A stretch of 39,973 nucleotides of DNA from Marinobacter sp. GTDB taxonomy: Bacteria > Pseudomonadota > Gammaproteobacteria > Pseudomonadales > Oleiphilaceae. The stretch lies in the NCBI GenBank assembly GCA_018623515.1, contig JAAZVL010000009.1:1-39973 (forward strand), in the 5' to 3' direction. The notes beneath the pieces were generated by a model, which saw only the letters and a program-made list of their open reading frames with translations, ran no database searches and was not told where the DNA came from. Positions 8,072-17,283 of the stretch are shown here, one piece after another (the first letter of the stretch is position 1; each line of letters opens with the position of its first letter). The translations under genes and the position numbers were made by a program.

Positions 8072-9078
8072 GCCTTCGCCCTCTCTGCCTTCTGTTGTCG
8101 TTCTGCTACCTGGCCACCCATGGCCATGGACATCACCGCCATCCGGATCGCAATGCCGTTGGTGACCTGGTTGAGAATCACCGATTGAGGGCCATCCGCG
8201 ACCGCCGATTCGATCTCCACGCCCCGATTGATCGGACCGGGATGCATCACGATGCACTCCGGGTGCGCCAGTGCGAGCTTCTCCCGATTGAGGCCGTACA
8301 GGCGATAGAACTCCCGCTCACTGGGCAACAGCGCGCCTTCCATGCGCTCCTTCTGGAGACGCAGCATGATCACCACATCCAGATCCTTCATGCCTTTTTC
8401 CATGTCGTACTCGACTTTGCACCCGAGACTCTCCACATCCTTGGGCAGCAGGGTTCCCGGTGCGATCACCCGGACCTCCTCCGCCCCGAGCACATTCAGT
8501 GCCCGGATCTGGGAGCGGGCGACACGGGAGTGCAGGACGTCGCCCACAATGGCAACCTTCAGGCCGTCAAACCGCTGCTTGTGCTGGCGAATGGTGAGCA
8601 TATCGAGCATCGCCTGGGTGGGATGGGCATGACGTCCGTCGCCGGCGTTGATGATGGCGACCCCCGGGGTCACGCTCTCGGCGATGAAATGCGGTGCCCC
8701 GCTCTGGGAGTGGCGCACCACAAACATGTCGCTGGCCATGGCCTCGAGATTGAGCAGGGTATCCGACAGGGATTCGCCCTTGGAAGTGGCCGAGGTACTG
8801 ATATCCAGGTTCAGAACATCGGCCGACAGGCGCTTGGCGGCAAGCTCGAAGGTGCTCCGGGTGCGGGTACTGGACTCGAAGAACAGGTTGACCACCGTGC
8901 GCCCCCGCAACAACGGCACTTTCTTGATGGTCCGTTCTCCCACTTCGATGAAGGAGTCGGCGGTATCCAGGATATCGGTGAGCAAATCACGGTCGAGGCC
9001 GTCGAGGGTGAGGAAATGCCGCAGCTGACCGTCCCGGGTCAGCTGCAAGTGGTGCGGGGAAGGGTCGTGTGCGGTCAT
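8068..9078 (-). CDS. pyrB: Aspartate carbamoyltransferase catalytic subunit
   Basis: It condenses carbamoyl phosphate and aspartate into carbamoyl aspartate, the committed step of pyrimidine synthesis. The 336-residue protein has the carbamoyl-phosphate loop FFESSTRTR (about 67-74), the [11 protein letters not shown] block, a RLQKERME region and the [10 protein letters not shown] motif near the C-terminus. It is longer than the E. coli catalytic chain by an N-terminal extension of about 20 residues, as in Pseudomonas-type class A ATCases. It sits between pyrR (gap 39 bp) and pyrC' (4-bp overlap), which points to the PyrB-PyrC' dodecamer rather than an E. coli-type PyrB-PyrI enzyme; no pyrI is seen. 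Confidence 0.97.
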   Translation of the reverse strand: MTAHDPSPHHLQLTRDGQLRHFLTLDGLDRDLLTDILDTADSFIEVGERTIKKVPLLRGRTVVNLFFESSTRTRSTFELAAKRLSADVLNLDISTSATSKGESLSDTLLNLEAMASDMFVVRHSQSGAPHFIAESVTPGVAIINAGDGRHAHPTQAMLDMLTIRQHKQRFDGLKVAIVGDVLHSRVARSQIRALNVLGAEEVRVIAPGTLLPKDVESLGCKVEYDMEKGMKDLDVVIMLRLQKERMEGALLPSEREFYRLYGLNREKLALAHPECIVMHPGPINRGVEIESAVADGPQSVILNQVTNGIAIRMAVMSMAMGGQVAERQQKAERAKA

Positions 9079-9117
9079 GGGTCGCCTGTTTGCTGTGTTG
9101 CCGTATGAAATCGCTGG

Positions 9118-9627
9118 TTACTGCCCGGTTTCCTGTAGTTCGATGCGCAGGGGATCGGGGCCCCGGAGCTTGACCCGCTGATGGCTAGCCAGGGCCAGCA
9201 CCCGTCCGGTCACGTCCGGCTGGATCGGCAGCTCGCGCGCCCCGAGGTCAATCAGGGTGGCCAGTATGATACTGGCTGGACGACCGTAGTCGAAAATTTC
9301 GTTCATGGCGGCACGGATCGTCCGCCCACTCATGATGACGTCGTCGATGAGGATAATGTCCCGGCCCTCGGTATCGAACGGCAGGCTGGAGGGCTTCACC
9401 CTCGGATTGAGGCCGATACGGCTGAAATCGTCCCGGTAAAACGAGATATCCAGCTCCCCGAACGCCTGATCAATACCCAGGCGCTTGCTGAGCACATCCG
9501 CCAGCCAGACGCCGCCGGTGCGGATACCGATCACCGCCGGCTCGGTCACATTGCGCTCTTCCAGGATCCGGCGCAATCCCGTTTCCAGCTCATCCAGCAG
9601 CTGGTTGATATCAAGCTGTGCGGTCAT
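9118..9627 (-). CDS. pyrR: PyrR-type uracil phosphoribosyltransferase / pyrimidine regulator
   Basis: The 169-residue protein has the PRPP-binding signature ILIDDVIMSGRTIRAA and a RTGGVWLADVL loop typical of PyrR. PyrR binds UMP or PRPP and controls pyr genes, and in some bacteria has uracil phosphoribosyltransferase activity. ATG 9627 was chosen because it has a GAGGA ribosome site; a TTG codon directly upstream is also in frame. The gene sits first in the pyrR-pyrB-pyrC' trio but follows ruvX by only 35 bp, so readthrough from the algH-ruvX side is likely. No obvious PyrR attenuator stem was found in the short gap before pyrB, so the regulatory mechanism here is not settled by sequence. Confidence 0.94.
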   Translation of the reverse strand: MTAQLDINQLLDELETGLRRILEERNVTEPAVIGIRTGGVWLADVLSKRLGIDQAFGELDISFYRDDFSRIGLNPRVKPSSLPFDTEGRDIILIDDVIMSGRTIRAAMNEIFDYGRPASIILATLIDLGARELPIQPDVTGRVLALASHQRVKLRGPDPLRIELQETGQ

Positions 9628-9662
9628 CAAATCCTCACTGTCTCTCAGGTCAGCCGGAAATC

Positions 9663-10100
9663 TCAGCCGGCGCTATTATCCTGTTCCCGGAACCAGGTTT
9701 CCAGAATCAGTACCGCGGCTCGGTCATCGACACCGTGGCGGCCGAAATCCCGGCTGCCGCCCCGGGCCATGACGTCACCCTTGGCCTCGAAACTGGTGAG
9801 CCGTTCGTCCACCATCTCCACCGGGTAATGGAAACGGCCATGGATGCGGTTGCCGAACTTGCGGGCCCGGGCGCACATCTCGTTCTCGGTGTCGTCCATG
9901 TTCAGGGGCAGGCCGACCAGTACCAGGTCCGGCCGCCATTCCTCAAGCAGTTTTTCCACCACCGACCAGTCCGGAATGCCATCGCGGGCGGGAATCATCG
10001 CCAGCGGCTCGCCGGTGCCCAGCAGTTCCTGGCCGGTAGCCACGCCAATCCGGCGCGTACCGAAATCAAAGGCCATCACCCGGCGATTGCGCTCAGGCAT
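9663..10100 (-). CDS. ruvX: RuvX/YqgF-type RNase H-fold nuclease
   Basis: The 145-residue protein has an RNase H-like fold with the first acidic motif AFDFGTRRIGVATG (D12), the LVGLPLNMDDTEN loop, DERLTSFEA and a C-terminal DDRAAVLILETW carrying the last acidic residues. This family processes the 5' end of 16S rRNA and is annotated as a putative Holliday-junction resolvase; the rRNA role is the better supported one. The start overlaps the algH stop by 8 bp, so the pair is translationally coupled, an arrangement common across gammaproteobacteria. Confidence 0.95.
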   Translation of the reverse strand: MPERNRRVMAFDFGTRRIGVATGQELLGTGEPLAMIPARDGIPDWSVVEKLLEEWRPDLVLVGLPLNMDDTENEMCARARKFGNRIHGRFHYPVEMVDERLTSFEAKGDVMARGGSRDFGRHGVDDRAAVLILETWFREQDNSAG

Positions 10101-10659
10101 GGCCGCCGAACTCGGTCAACTGGTTCAGGTCAATGCCGATCAGCTTGAGTACCGCCTGGTAGCGGTCCTGGGCCGGGGTCCGGAACAGGATATCGGCACT
10201 GGCCGGACAGGTCAGCCAGGAGTTGCTGCCCAGCTCCTCTTCCAGCTGGCCTTCGCCCCAGCCGGAATAGCCCAGTGCCACCAGGAACTCTTCCGGGCCA
10301 TCGCCGCGGCCGATGCCGGCCAGGATGTCCCGGGACGTGGTCAACAGGACATCGTCCGAAACCTCGGCGGTGTTCTGCCAGGTGGTGCCCGGGCTATGCA
10401 GCACGAAGCCCCGCTCGGGCTGGACCGGACCACCGCTGAATACCGGAAGGTCCAGCTCCGAACCGTGCATGTCCAGCTGTTCGAGAATTTCACCCAGGTG
10501 GATATCCAGCGGGTGATTGATCATCAGCCCGAGGGCACCTTCATCGGAATGCTCGCAGAGGTAGATCACGCCACCGTGGAAGCGGGGATCCGCGAGCCAG
10601 GGCGATGCCACGAGAAAATGGTGCTGCAGACTGTTGGGAGATTTCCTGGTTGCTGTCAT
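10093..10659 (-). CDS. algH: YqgE/AlgH family protein
   Basis: The 188-residue protein carries the family core: LQHHFLVASPWLADPRFHGGVIYLCEHSDEGALGLMINHP near the N-terminus, a FSGGPVQPERGFVLHSP loop and a GYSGWGEGQLEEEL segment. The biochemical function is unresolved. In Pseudomonas the gene affects alginate and other virulence traits. Its start shares an ATGA with the tonB stop (4-bp overlap) and its stop overlaps ruvX, so it is embedded in a coupled cluster tonB-algH-ruvX. Confidence 0.95.
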   Translation of the reverse strand: MTATRKSPNSLQHHFLVASPWLADPRFHGGVIYLCEHSDEGALGLMINHPLDIHLGEILEQLDMHGSELDLPVFSGGPVQPERGFVLHSPGTTWQNTAEVSDDVLLTTSRDILAGIGRGDGPEEFLVALGYSGWGEGQLEEELGSNSWLTCPASADILFRTPAQDRYQAVLKLIGIDLNQLTEFGGHA

Positions 10660-11516
10660 CCGGATGTCAGCCCCCGCCGTTGGAAAGACCAGGTTCGTAT
10701 GATTTCCAGCTCATCCACCTCCTCGCGCATGTCTTCCGGGAACGGGGCGAATGGCGACGCCATGCGCACAATGCGGATGGCGGCGTCGTCCAGGACCCGG
10801 CTGCCCGAGGATTGCAGAATGGCCACTTCCTTGATTGTGCCATCTTTCTTGAGCGATACCAGCATCCGGAGCGTGCCGTAGATGCCCGCTCGCCGGGCTT
10901 CGGTCGGGTAATTGATATTACCGACCCGGGTGACCTTGCTGATCCAGTTCTGGACATACCAGGCATTGGTGGACTTCAGGGTAGAGGCAGAGGTGACCCG
11001 CATGACGCGCGGCTTGCGCGCGTAGGCCTGCTGCTGGGCATCAAAGCGCGCTTCCAGGCTGGCAATTTCCAGGCTGCGCTCCATCAGGCTCTTCTTTTTC
11101 TGGACCGGCTGCGGTTCCGGCTCCGCTTTCTCTTCCGGTTCGGCCACCTTCCGGCTGGAGGGTGCGGTGGTCTGCACCACCGTCTGCTCCTGCGGACGGA
11201 CCGGTTCCGGTTGCGACGGCGGCTCGGGCTGTACCTGTGCCGGCTCCGGCTGGCTGACCTCGGCCGGCTGGGGTGTGGTCATTTCCCGGGGTTCGTCTTC
11301 GGTACCACTGCCCTGCTGATTGGTCTGAGCCAGGAAATCGGCCTTCTCCGGAGCCTTTTCGTCGTCAAACTGGGACAAGGTGATTTCCATGGTCTGGGCC
11401 GACGAACGCGGGGGCTCCGGCGCGAAGGTAATCCCCAGCACGATAATCGCGTGCACGGCCAACGCCATGAACAGGGTGAAGGAAAACCGGTCAAAATCGC
11501 TTACCTGAACTGCCAT
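10656..11516 (-). CDS. tonB: TonB-like energy transducer
   Basis: The 286-residue protein has one N-terminal membrane anchor (about 10-32). A Pro/Glu/Gln-rich periplasmic spacer follows (about 50-150), with repeated PEPAQVQPEPP-like stretches. The C-terminal TonB domain has a NYPTEARRAGIYGTLRMLVSL block and ends in VDELEIIRTWSFQRRG. TonB couples the proton motive force from ExbB/ExbD to outer-membrane receptors. In Pseudomonas the homologue at this position, tonB3, is linked to twitching motility, which matches the divergent pil-chp operon here. No exbBD is nearby. Confidence 0.92.
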   Translation of the reverse strand: MAVQVSDFDRFSFTLFMALAVHAIIVLGITFAPEPPRSSAQTMEITLSQFDDEKAPEKADFLAQTNQQGSGTEDEPREMTTPQPAEVSQPEPAQVQPEPPSQPEPVRPQEQTVVQTTAPSSRKVAEPEEKAEPEPQPVQKKKSLMERSLEIASLEARFDAQQQAYARKPRVMRVTSASTLKSTNAWYVQNWISKVTRVGNINYPTEARRAGIYGTLRMLVSLKKDGTIKEVAILQSSGSRVLDDAAIRIVRMASPFAPFPEDMREEVDELEIIRTWSFQRRGLTSG

Positions 11517-11574
11517 TCCTGTTCCTGATCCTGATCCTGTCGTTGATCCTGCACTGCTCGCCCCGTTCTGCCAG

Positions 11575-12528
11575 TTACGCCTGCTTCAGGCGCTTTTCGA
11601 TGGCATCCATCAGCATGCCGCCGATATCGATGCCATATGCTGCATCCAGTTCCCGGATGCAGGTGGGGCTGGTTACGTTGATTTCAGTCAGATAGTCGCC
11701 GATCACGTCCAGGCCGACAAACATCAGGCCCTTTTCCTTGATCGCGGGCGCCACGCGGGCACAGATTTCCCGGTCACGGTCGGTCAGCTCCCTGCCTTCA
11801 CCCCGGCCACCGGCCGCGAGGTTGCCGCGATTCTCGCCCTGGGACGGAATCCGCGCAAGGGCATAGGGCACCGGCTCGCCCTCGATCAGCAGGATCCGTT
11901 TGTCACCATCGACAATCTCGGGAATGAATTTCTGGGCCATGGCCTGATGGGTGCCATAGTTGGTCAGGGTCTCGATGATGACGCCCAGGTTGAAATCGTT
12001 TTCCCGCACCCGGAAGATCGAGTGACCGCCCATACCGTCAACCGGCTTCATGATGATATCGCCGTGCTCGGCATAGAATTCTCGGAACCGGTGCGCCGAA
12101 CGGCTCACCAGCAGCGGCGGAGTCAGATCCTCGAACTGGGTGGCGAACAGCTTCTCGTTGCAGTCCCTCAGCGTAGCCGCCGGATTGACCACCAGGGCGC
12201 CCTGCAGTTCCGCCGACTCCAGGATATAGGTGGCCATCAGGAATTCCCGATCCACCGGCGGGTCCTTGCGCATCAGGATCACGTCCAGGTCACCCAGGGC
12301 CCGGTCCTGGCTGCCACCGAAGCTGAACCAGTTCTCCGGGTCCATGTGTACAGTCAGATCCCGGGTATGGGCCATTGCCCGGCCACCGTCGAGGTACATG
12401 TCCGGCAACTCCATGTATTCGATCTCCCAGCCCCGCTTTTGCGCGGCCAGCAACATGGCGAGCGAACTGTCTTTCTTGAACGCGATGTTTTCGATGGGAT
12501 CCATCACGATCCCGAGTCGGACTGTCAT
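11575..12528 (-). CDS. gshB: Glutathione synthetase
   Basis: It ligates gamma-glutamylcysteine and glycine using ATP, completing glutathione synthesis. The 317-residue length matches E. coli GshB when started at ATG 12528 (MTVRLGIVMDPIENI); a longer frame to 12561 lacks family sequence. Visible landmarks are the SLAMLLAAQKRGWEIEYM segment, VILMRKDPPVD, the ATP-grasp lysine region IMKPVDGMGGHSIFRV and the C-terminal EINVTSPTCIRELD metal and substrate loop. It is divergent from pilG and lies 58 bp upstream of tonB on the same strand, as in Pseudomonas. Confidence 0.97.
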   Translation of the reverse strand: MTVRLGIVMDPIENIAFKKDSSLAMLLAAQKRGWEIEYMELPDMYLDGGRAMAHTRDLTVHMDPENWFSFGGSQDRALGDLDVILMRKDPPVDREFLMATYILESAELQGALVVNPAATLRDCNEKLFATQFEDLTPPLLVSRSAHRFREFYAEHGDIIMKPVDGMGGHSIFRVRENDFNLGVIIETLTNYGTHQAMAQKFIPEIVDGDKRILLIEGEPVPYALARIPSQGENRGNLAAGGRGEGRELTDRDREICARVAPAIKEKGLMFVGLDVIGDYLTEINVTSPTCIRELDAAYGIDIGGMLMDAIEKRLKQA

Positions 12529-12822
12529 GGTGTCTCTTGAGCTCCTGGAAAGTAAAAACACGAACCGGTCAGCAGAGCGAACCGGGCGTTAAATGCTATG
12601 CTGAGACGTCGATGGTATTGTACCCGAGCCGCGAATGCATCCGGAGATGTCCTCAGGGATACGTGACTGTGCGGGCAGAAGTACATTTAGTCACAAACTA
12701 ATACTTTTTATATGGCCATCGATATTCTATAACTGAGCGGGGTTTATAGAAGAACCTTGAGGTTTGTGTTAAAACCCCCGTTCCAAAATAAAGATAGTCG
12801 CTGAGCGCAAGGCAGTTGGACA
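12529..12822. promoter_or_regulatory. Divergent gshB/pilG regulatory region with nested hairpin
   Basis: These 294 bp hold no gene. The stretch 12686-12735 is clearly AT-rich against the GC-rich surroundings and contains TATTCT and CTATAA as possible -10 elements. There is also a dyad TTAGT-5-ACTAA at 12687-12701. Nearer pilG, outer arms CGGGGTTT (12738-12745) and AAACCCCCG (12772-12780, one bulged base) enclose a small hairpin AACC-TTGA-GGTT (12753-12764), a nested structure that could be a leader element. The pilG start has only a weak ribosome site. No transcription start can be fixed from sequence. Confidence 0.4.
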
Positions 12823-13215
12823 ATGGATGACAACTTCGAGAATCTGAAGATTATGGTGATCGACGACAGCAAAACGATTCGTCGCACCGCAGAAACCCTC
12901 CTCAAGAAGGTCGGCTGTGAGGTCATCACCGCGACTGACGGCTTTGACGCTCTGGCCAAGATTGCCGATTCCCAGCCGGACATCATTTTCGTGGACATCA
13001 TGATGCCGCGCCTGGATGGCTACCAGACCTGCGCACTGATCAAGAACAATTCCTCTTTCAAAAAGACGCCGGTTATCATGCTCTCCAGCAAGGACGGACT
13101 GTTCGATAAAGCGAAAGGTCGCATCGTAGGCTCTGACCAGTATCTGACCAAACCGTTCAGCAAGGACGAGCTGCTAAACACCATCCGCCAGTATGTGCCA
13201 CAGGCGGAACAGTAA
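12823..13215 (+). CDS. pilG: Twitching motility response regulator PilG
   Basis: The 130-residue single-domain receiver has the acidic pair D15-D16 in MVIDDSKTIRRTAETLL, the phospho-accepting D58 in IIFVDIMMPRLDGYQT and the lysine in YLTKPFSK. In Pseudomonas PilG is phosphorylated by ChpA and promotes pilus extension and cAMP signalling. The identity to Pseudomonas PilG is high across the whole length by eye. It opens the operon pilG-pilH-pilI-pilJ-pilK-chpA-chpB-chpC. Confidence 0.98.
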   Translation: MDDNFENLKIMVIDDSKTIRRTAETLLKKVGCEVITATDGFDALAKIADSQPDIIFVDIMMPRLDGYQTCALIKNNSSFKKTPVIMLSSKDGLFDKAKGRIVGSDQYLTKPFSKDELLNTIRQYVPQAEQ

Positions 13216-13247
13216 ACCTGCTGAAACCAAGAACCATCGAGGAAACC

Positions 13248-13610
13248 ATGGCCCGCATTCTGATTGTTGATGATTCCCCCACCGAGGTGAAGAAGATTTC
13301 CACCATCCTGGAAAAGCACAAGCACGACGTTCTGACCGCCGATAATGGCGCGGATGGTGTTGCCAAGGCCCGAGCTGAAACGCCGGACCTGGTACTGATG
13401 GACGTCGTCATGCCAGGCCTGAACGGCTTTCAGGCGACCCGTCAGCTGACCCGTGCGCCCGAGACTGCCTCCATCCCGGTTGTCATCGTCACCACCAAGG
13501 ATCAGGAAACCGACCGCGTCTGGGGAACCCGCCAGGGCGCCAAGGGCTACCTGGTAAAGCCGGTGAACGAAGACGACCTGATCAAGACCATCAACAGCCT
13601 GATCGCCTGA
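13248..13610 (+). CDS. pilH: Twitching motility response regulator PilH
   Basis: The 120-residue CheY-like receiver has acidic residues in ILIVDDSPTE (D8-D9), phospho-acceptor D52 in LVLMDVVMPGLNG, threonines in VVIVTTKDQET and K102 in YLVKPVNE. Family role: acts opposite PilG, favouring pilus retraction or serving as a phosphate sink for ChpA. The VWGTRQGAKGYL segment is typical of PilH. A GAGGAAACC ribosome site precedes the ATG, and the gap from pilG is 32 bp. Confidence 0.97.
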   Translation: MARILIVDDSPTEVKKISTILEKHKHDVLTADNGADGVAKARAETPDLVLMDVVMPGLNGFQATRQLTRAPETASIPVVIVTTKDQETDRVWGTRQGAKGYLVKPVNEDDLIKTINSLIA

Positions 13611-13632
13611 CCCTCACAACCTTGGAGTACGC

Positions 13633-14178
13633 ATGTCCGCCCAGGCCGCCCCTTTTGCCGTTCTGACGGATATCGCCCAGCGCAGCCGGTCCATGGCCGC
13701 CGGCCTGCCGGAGCAACAGGAAGCCGTTGAACTGTGGAACGGCATCGGCTTCGTATTATCGGGTGAGCACTATGTGGCCCCCATGGGTGAAGTGACAGAA
13801 ATCCTCCACGTTCCCCGGTTCACCCATATCCCGGGTGTTCGGCCATTCCTGTTAGGGGCCGCCAACGTGCGCGGCCGCCTGCTGCCCCTGGTTGATCTCG
13901 CCAGCTTCTTCGACATCCCCCGCTCCTCGCGCAGCCAGCGTGACCGGCGGGTTCTGGTCGTTGAGCAGGGGGATGTGTTCAGCGGGCTGGTCGTGGACAG
14001 CGTCCTGGGGATGCAATATTTCACAACCGACAGTTTCCGGGAGACGCCGCAAGGGGTCCCCGAAAGCGTTCGTCCGTTTGTTACAGGCGGCTACGAGCGT
14101 AACGAGGAAGTCTGGAGAGTGTTCTCCGCTGCCGATCTGGTAGCCGACGAGCACTTCCTGGACGTCGCGCAGTGGTAA
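13633..14178 (+). CDS. pilI: CheW-like adaptor PilI
   Basis: The 181-residue protein is a single CheW domain with blocks GEVTEILHVPRFTHIPGV, LLGAANVRGRLLPLVDLASFF and RVLVVEQGDVFSGLVVDSVLGMQ. CheW proteins bridge the chemoreceptor (PilJ) and the histidine kinase (ChpA). The N-terminal extension of about 35 residues is also present in Pseudomonas PilI. The gene lies 22 bp after pilH and 91 bp before pilJ. That gap contains a weak 6-bp hairpin (about 14178-14208) without a T run. Confidence 0.96.
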   Translation: MSAQAAPFAVLTDIAQRSRSMAAGLPEQQEAVELWNGIGFVLSGEHYVAPMGEVTEILHVPRFTHIPGVRPFLLGAANVRGRLLPLVDLASFFDIPRSSRSQRDRRVLVVEQGDVFSGLVVDSVLGMQYFTTDSFRETPQGVPESVRPFVTGGYERNEEVWRVFSAADLVADEHFLDVAQW

Positions 14179-14269
14179 GGGTGGTGACACTGGCAGGAAC
14201 ATCACCCTGACCGCCTGAAATCCGCTAAAACAGACTTGCCAACATTTTGAAGAGGCCGGGAGCCAGAAC

Positions 14270-16345
14270 ATGAAAAACAGAGCCGGAAGATTGGGTATGG
14301 GACAGGGAGGCAACAAGCTGGTTGCCGGCCTGATCGCCGCACTGATCGCACTTACCGTCCTGCTCGTTGCCGTGCTGTTCATCATCAACCGTGACAGCCA
14401 GAACGACCAGCGATACATTGCTCACACTGCGGAACTGCGGGTACTCTCGCAGGCCATTGCGAAGAACGCGACCGAGGCCGCCGGCGGTACCGCCGAGGCA
14501 TTCAACCAGTTGCGCCGCTCCCGCGATGACTTCCAGCAGCTCTGGACCTTCGTCACCGAAGGCAACCCGGAAACCGGCCTCCCTCCCAGTGAACTGGCAC
14601 AGCAAAGCGGTGTACAGCAGAACTGGAACATCGTCCGGGAAAATGCCGACAGCATCCTCTCCACCCAGGACGCGGTACTGGGCCTGCACGAGGTTGCCCG
14701 GACCCTGAACGAAACCATCCCCCAGCTGCAGGTGGAGTACGACGACATCGTACAGATCCTGCTGGACAACGACGCACCGGCGGAACAGATCGCCCTGGCC
14801 CAGCGGCAGTCCCTGCTGGCAGAGCGTATCGTCCGTTCGGTTAACAACGTACTGTCCGGTGACGAAGACGCGGTTATCGCCGCCGACCGATTCGGCCGCG
14901 ACGCCAGCCTGTTCGGCCGGGTTCTCGACGGCCAGCTCAACGGCAACGAAGCCATGGGCATCTCCCGGGTAACCGATGAAGACGCCATCTACGGTCTTGA
15001 AGCGGTTGCAGAACTGTTCGAGTTCGTCTCCCAGAACGTAGACGCGATCCTTGAAGCCTCTCCCGACCTCTTCAAGGTACGCACTGCGGCCAGCGACATC
15101 TTCCAGAACTCCGAGATCCTGCTCTCCGAACTCTCGGTTCTTGCCGAAAACTTCCGCAACCAGCCGGCCTCACGCCTGGTCAGCCCGACCCTGGCCTTTA
15201 TCCTCCTGGCCGCCATGGTTGCCATCGTTGTCTTCATCGGTCTTGCCCTCTACCGGGAAGCCCAGGCCCGCCTGGCTGCGACCCAGGAGCAGAACGAACA
15301 GAACCAGAACGCGATCCTGCGACTGCTGGACGAACTTGCCGACCTGGCGGATGGTGACCTGACCACCGAGGCCACGGTAACCGAGGACTTCACGGGGGCC
15401 ATCGCCGACTCCATCAACTATGCGATCGACCAGATGCGCGGACTGGTACAGGCGATTCGTGGTACCGCGGTACGGGTAGCGGGCGCCGCCCAGGAAACCC
15501 AGTCCACTGCGATGCACCTGGCCGACGCTTCCGAGCACCAGGCCCAGGAAATTGCCGGAGCTTCTGCCGCGGTTAACGAGATGGCTGTGTCCATCGACCA
15601 GGTATCCTCGAACGCCGCCGAATCCTCCGCGGTTGCGGAGCGGTCGGTTGCGATCGCGAAGAAAGGCGCGGAAGTGGTACAGAACACCATCCGCGGCATG
15701 GACAACATCCGGGAGCAGATCCAGGAAACCTCCAAGCGGATCAAGCGTCTGGGTGAATCCTCCCAGGAAATCGGTGACATCGTATCCCTGATCAACGACA
15801 TCGCCGACCAGACCAACATCCTGTCCCTGAACGCCGCGATCCAGGCCTCCATGGCCGGTGACGCGGGTCGAGGCTTCGCGGTGGTTGCGGACGAGGTTCA
15901 GCGCCTGGCGGAACGTTCCTCTGCGGCAACCAAACAGATTGAAGCGCTGGTAAAGACGATCCAGTCCGATACCAACGAAGCGGTTATCTCCATGGAACAC
16001 ACCACCGCCGAGGTGGTCCGTGGTGCCCGTCTGGCCCAGGACGCGGGTATCGCACTCGAGGAAATCGAGAACGTATCCATGAGTCTTGCGGAGTTGATCC
16101 AGAACATCTCCAACGCCGCACGCCAGCAGTCGTCCTCTGCGGCCCACATCTCCAACACCATGAACGTTATCCAGGAAATCACCTCCCAGACTTCCTCCGG
16201 TACCAACGCGACCGCGAAGTCTATCGGTAACCTGGCCGAGATGGCGTCCGAACTGCGGTCCTCCGTTGCCGGCTTTACCCTGCCGGAAGAGGACGTGGCC
16301 GACGAAGAGCAAGAGGAAGACAGCGACGTTCCGGTGGTGGGCTGA
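14270..16345 (+). CDS. pilJ: Methyl-accepting chemoreceptor PilJ
   Basis: This 691-residue inner-membrane receptor has an N-terminal membrane segment (about 16-40), a long periplasmic helical PilJ region, a second membrane segment (about 303-327), a short HAMP-like linker and a long cytoplasmic methyl-accepting coiled coil. The signalling tip contains DQTNILSLNAAIQASMAGDAGRGFAVVADEV, here described in parts: DQTNILSLNAAIQ then GRGFAVVADEV. In Pseudomonas PilJ senses pilus tension by contact with PilA. The C-terminus is acidic (EEDVADEEQEEDSD) and has no CheR-docking pentapeptide. The methyltransferase (PilK) and methylesterase (ChpB) genes follow in the operon. Confidence 0.97.
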   Translation: MKNRAGRLGMGQGGNKLVAGLIAALIALTVLLVAVLFIINRDSQNDQRYIAHTAELRVLSQAIAKNATEAAGGTAEAFNQLRRSRDDFQQLWTFVTEGNPETGLPPSELAQQSGVQQNWNIVRENADSILSTQDAVLGLHEVARTLNETIPQLQVEYDDIVQILLDNDAPAEQIALAQRQSLLAERIVRSVNNVLSGDEDAVIAADRFGRDASLFGRVLDGQLNGNEAMGISRVTDEDAIYGLEAVAELFEFVSQNVDAILEASPDLFKVRTAASDIFQNSEILLSELSVLAENFRNQPASRLVSPTLAFILLAAMVAIVVFIGLALYREAQARLAATQEQNEQNQNAILRLLDELADLADGDLTTEATVTEDFTGAIADSINYAIDQMRGLVQAIRGTAVRVAGAAQETQSTAMHLADASEHQAQEIAGASAAVNEMAVSIDQVSSNAAESSAVAERSVAIAKKGAEVVQNTIRGMDNIREQIQETSKRIKRLGESSQEIGDIVSLINDIADQTNILSLNAAIQASMAGDAGRGFAVVADEVQRLAERSSAATKQIEALVKTIQSDTNEAVISMEHTTAEVVRGARLAQDAGIALEEIENVSMSLAELIQNISNAARQQSSSAAHISNTMNVIQEITSQTSSGTNATAKSIGNLAEMASELRSSVAGFTLPEEDVADEEQEEDSDVPVVG

Positions 16346-16372
16346 CCGACGGTCCGGGGCAGCTGACAGTCT

Positions 16373-17272
16373 ATGGCGCATACGCACGACAACCTGTCAC
16401 CCGCCGAAGGTATCTGGTCCATGCGCCGCCTTCCGGATATGGATGCGGCGCAGTTCCACCAGTGGCAGACCCTGCTGGAGCACCGCACCGGGATAACCCT
16501 GTCAGCCGATCGGCGCTCGTTCCTGGAGACCAATATCGGAATCCGGATGCGGGAGATCGGCTGCAGCAGCTACCAGGCCTATTACGAGAAGATCGTATCC
16601 GGCCCGGACGCGGTGGTGGAGTGGGCGATCCTGGTGGACCGGCTGACCGTTCAGGAGACCCGGTTCTTCCGGGATCCCGACGCCTTTCGACTGGTGTCCG
16701 ACTATGTCCTGACGCGGCCGCGTGAGCAGCTGAGAAAGCGTGCACTGGAAGTCTGGAGTGTCGGCTGCTCCACCGGCGAGGAGTCCTACACGCTGGCGAT
16801 GGTGCTGAACGAGTGCATGAACCAGCTGGCGTTGCAGCCCCTGTTCGGCATTACCGGTTCTGACATCAGCAAGCCCGCCATCGACAAGGCCGGCAAGGGG
16901 CAGTTCAGCGCCCGCAAGCTGCTGGGCATGGACGAAATCCTGAAGGACCGGTACTTCCGCCCCGCCGAGCGGAATACTGTCGAAATCGTAAAGAGCATCC
17001 GCGATCGGGTGTGTTTCACCAGGCTTAATGTGCTGGATCTGGACACCGCACCCATGCACGGAATGAACATCATCTTCTGCCAGAATCTGCTGATCTATTT
17101 CCGCCGCTGGCGCCGGCGGGAGATTGTGAAGCGGTTAGCAGAAAGACTGGCACCGGGGGGATTACTGGTGCTCGGCCAGGGCGAGTTGACCGACTGGCAA
17201 CCACCCGGCCTGCAGCGGGTACCCTCGGAACATGTTCTGGCGTGGATCAAACGCCAGGCCGACGAAGAATAA
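16373..17272 (+). CDS. pilK: CheR-type protein methyltransferase PilK
   Basis: The 299-residue protein has a CheR N-terminal helical domain (FHQWQTLLEHRTGITL, SFLETNIGIRMRE). It also has a SAM-binding methyltransferase domain with LEVWSVGCSTGEESYTLAM and a FCQNLLIYFRRWRRREIV segment, then GLLVLGQGEL. It should methylate glutamates on PilJ using S-adenosylmethionine. The length matches Pseudomonas PilK. It begins 27 bp after pilJ and ends 11 bp before the chpA start. Confidence 0.95.
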   Translation: MAHTHDNLSPAEGIWSMRRLPDMDAAQFHQWQTLLEHRTGITLSADRRSFLETNIGIRMREIGCSSYQAYYEKIVSGPDAVVEWAILVDRLTVQETRFFRDPDAFRLVSDYVLTRPREQLRKRALEVWSVGCSTGEESYTLAMVLNECMNQLALQPLFGITGSDISKPAIDKAGKGQFSARKLLGMDEILKDRYFRPAERNTVEIVKSIRDRVCFTRLNVLDLDTAPMHGMNIIFCQNLLIYFRRWRRREIVKRLAERLAPGGLLVLGQGELTDWQPPGLQRVPSEHVLAWIKRQADEE

Positions 17273-17283
17273 CCGGAGTGGTT

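Noticed and set aside
8072..8257. N-terminal extension of the dihydroorotase-like gene
   Set aside because: It lies inside pyrB in another frame, has no family sequence, and the ATGA overlap gives a natural start at 8071.
14178..14208. Hairpin between pilI and pilJ as an internal terminator
   Set aside because: The stem is short with a 19-nt loop and no T run, and the operon must continue.
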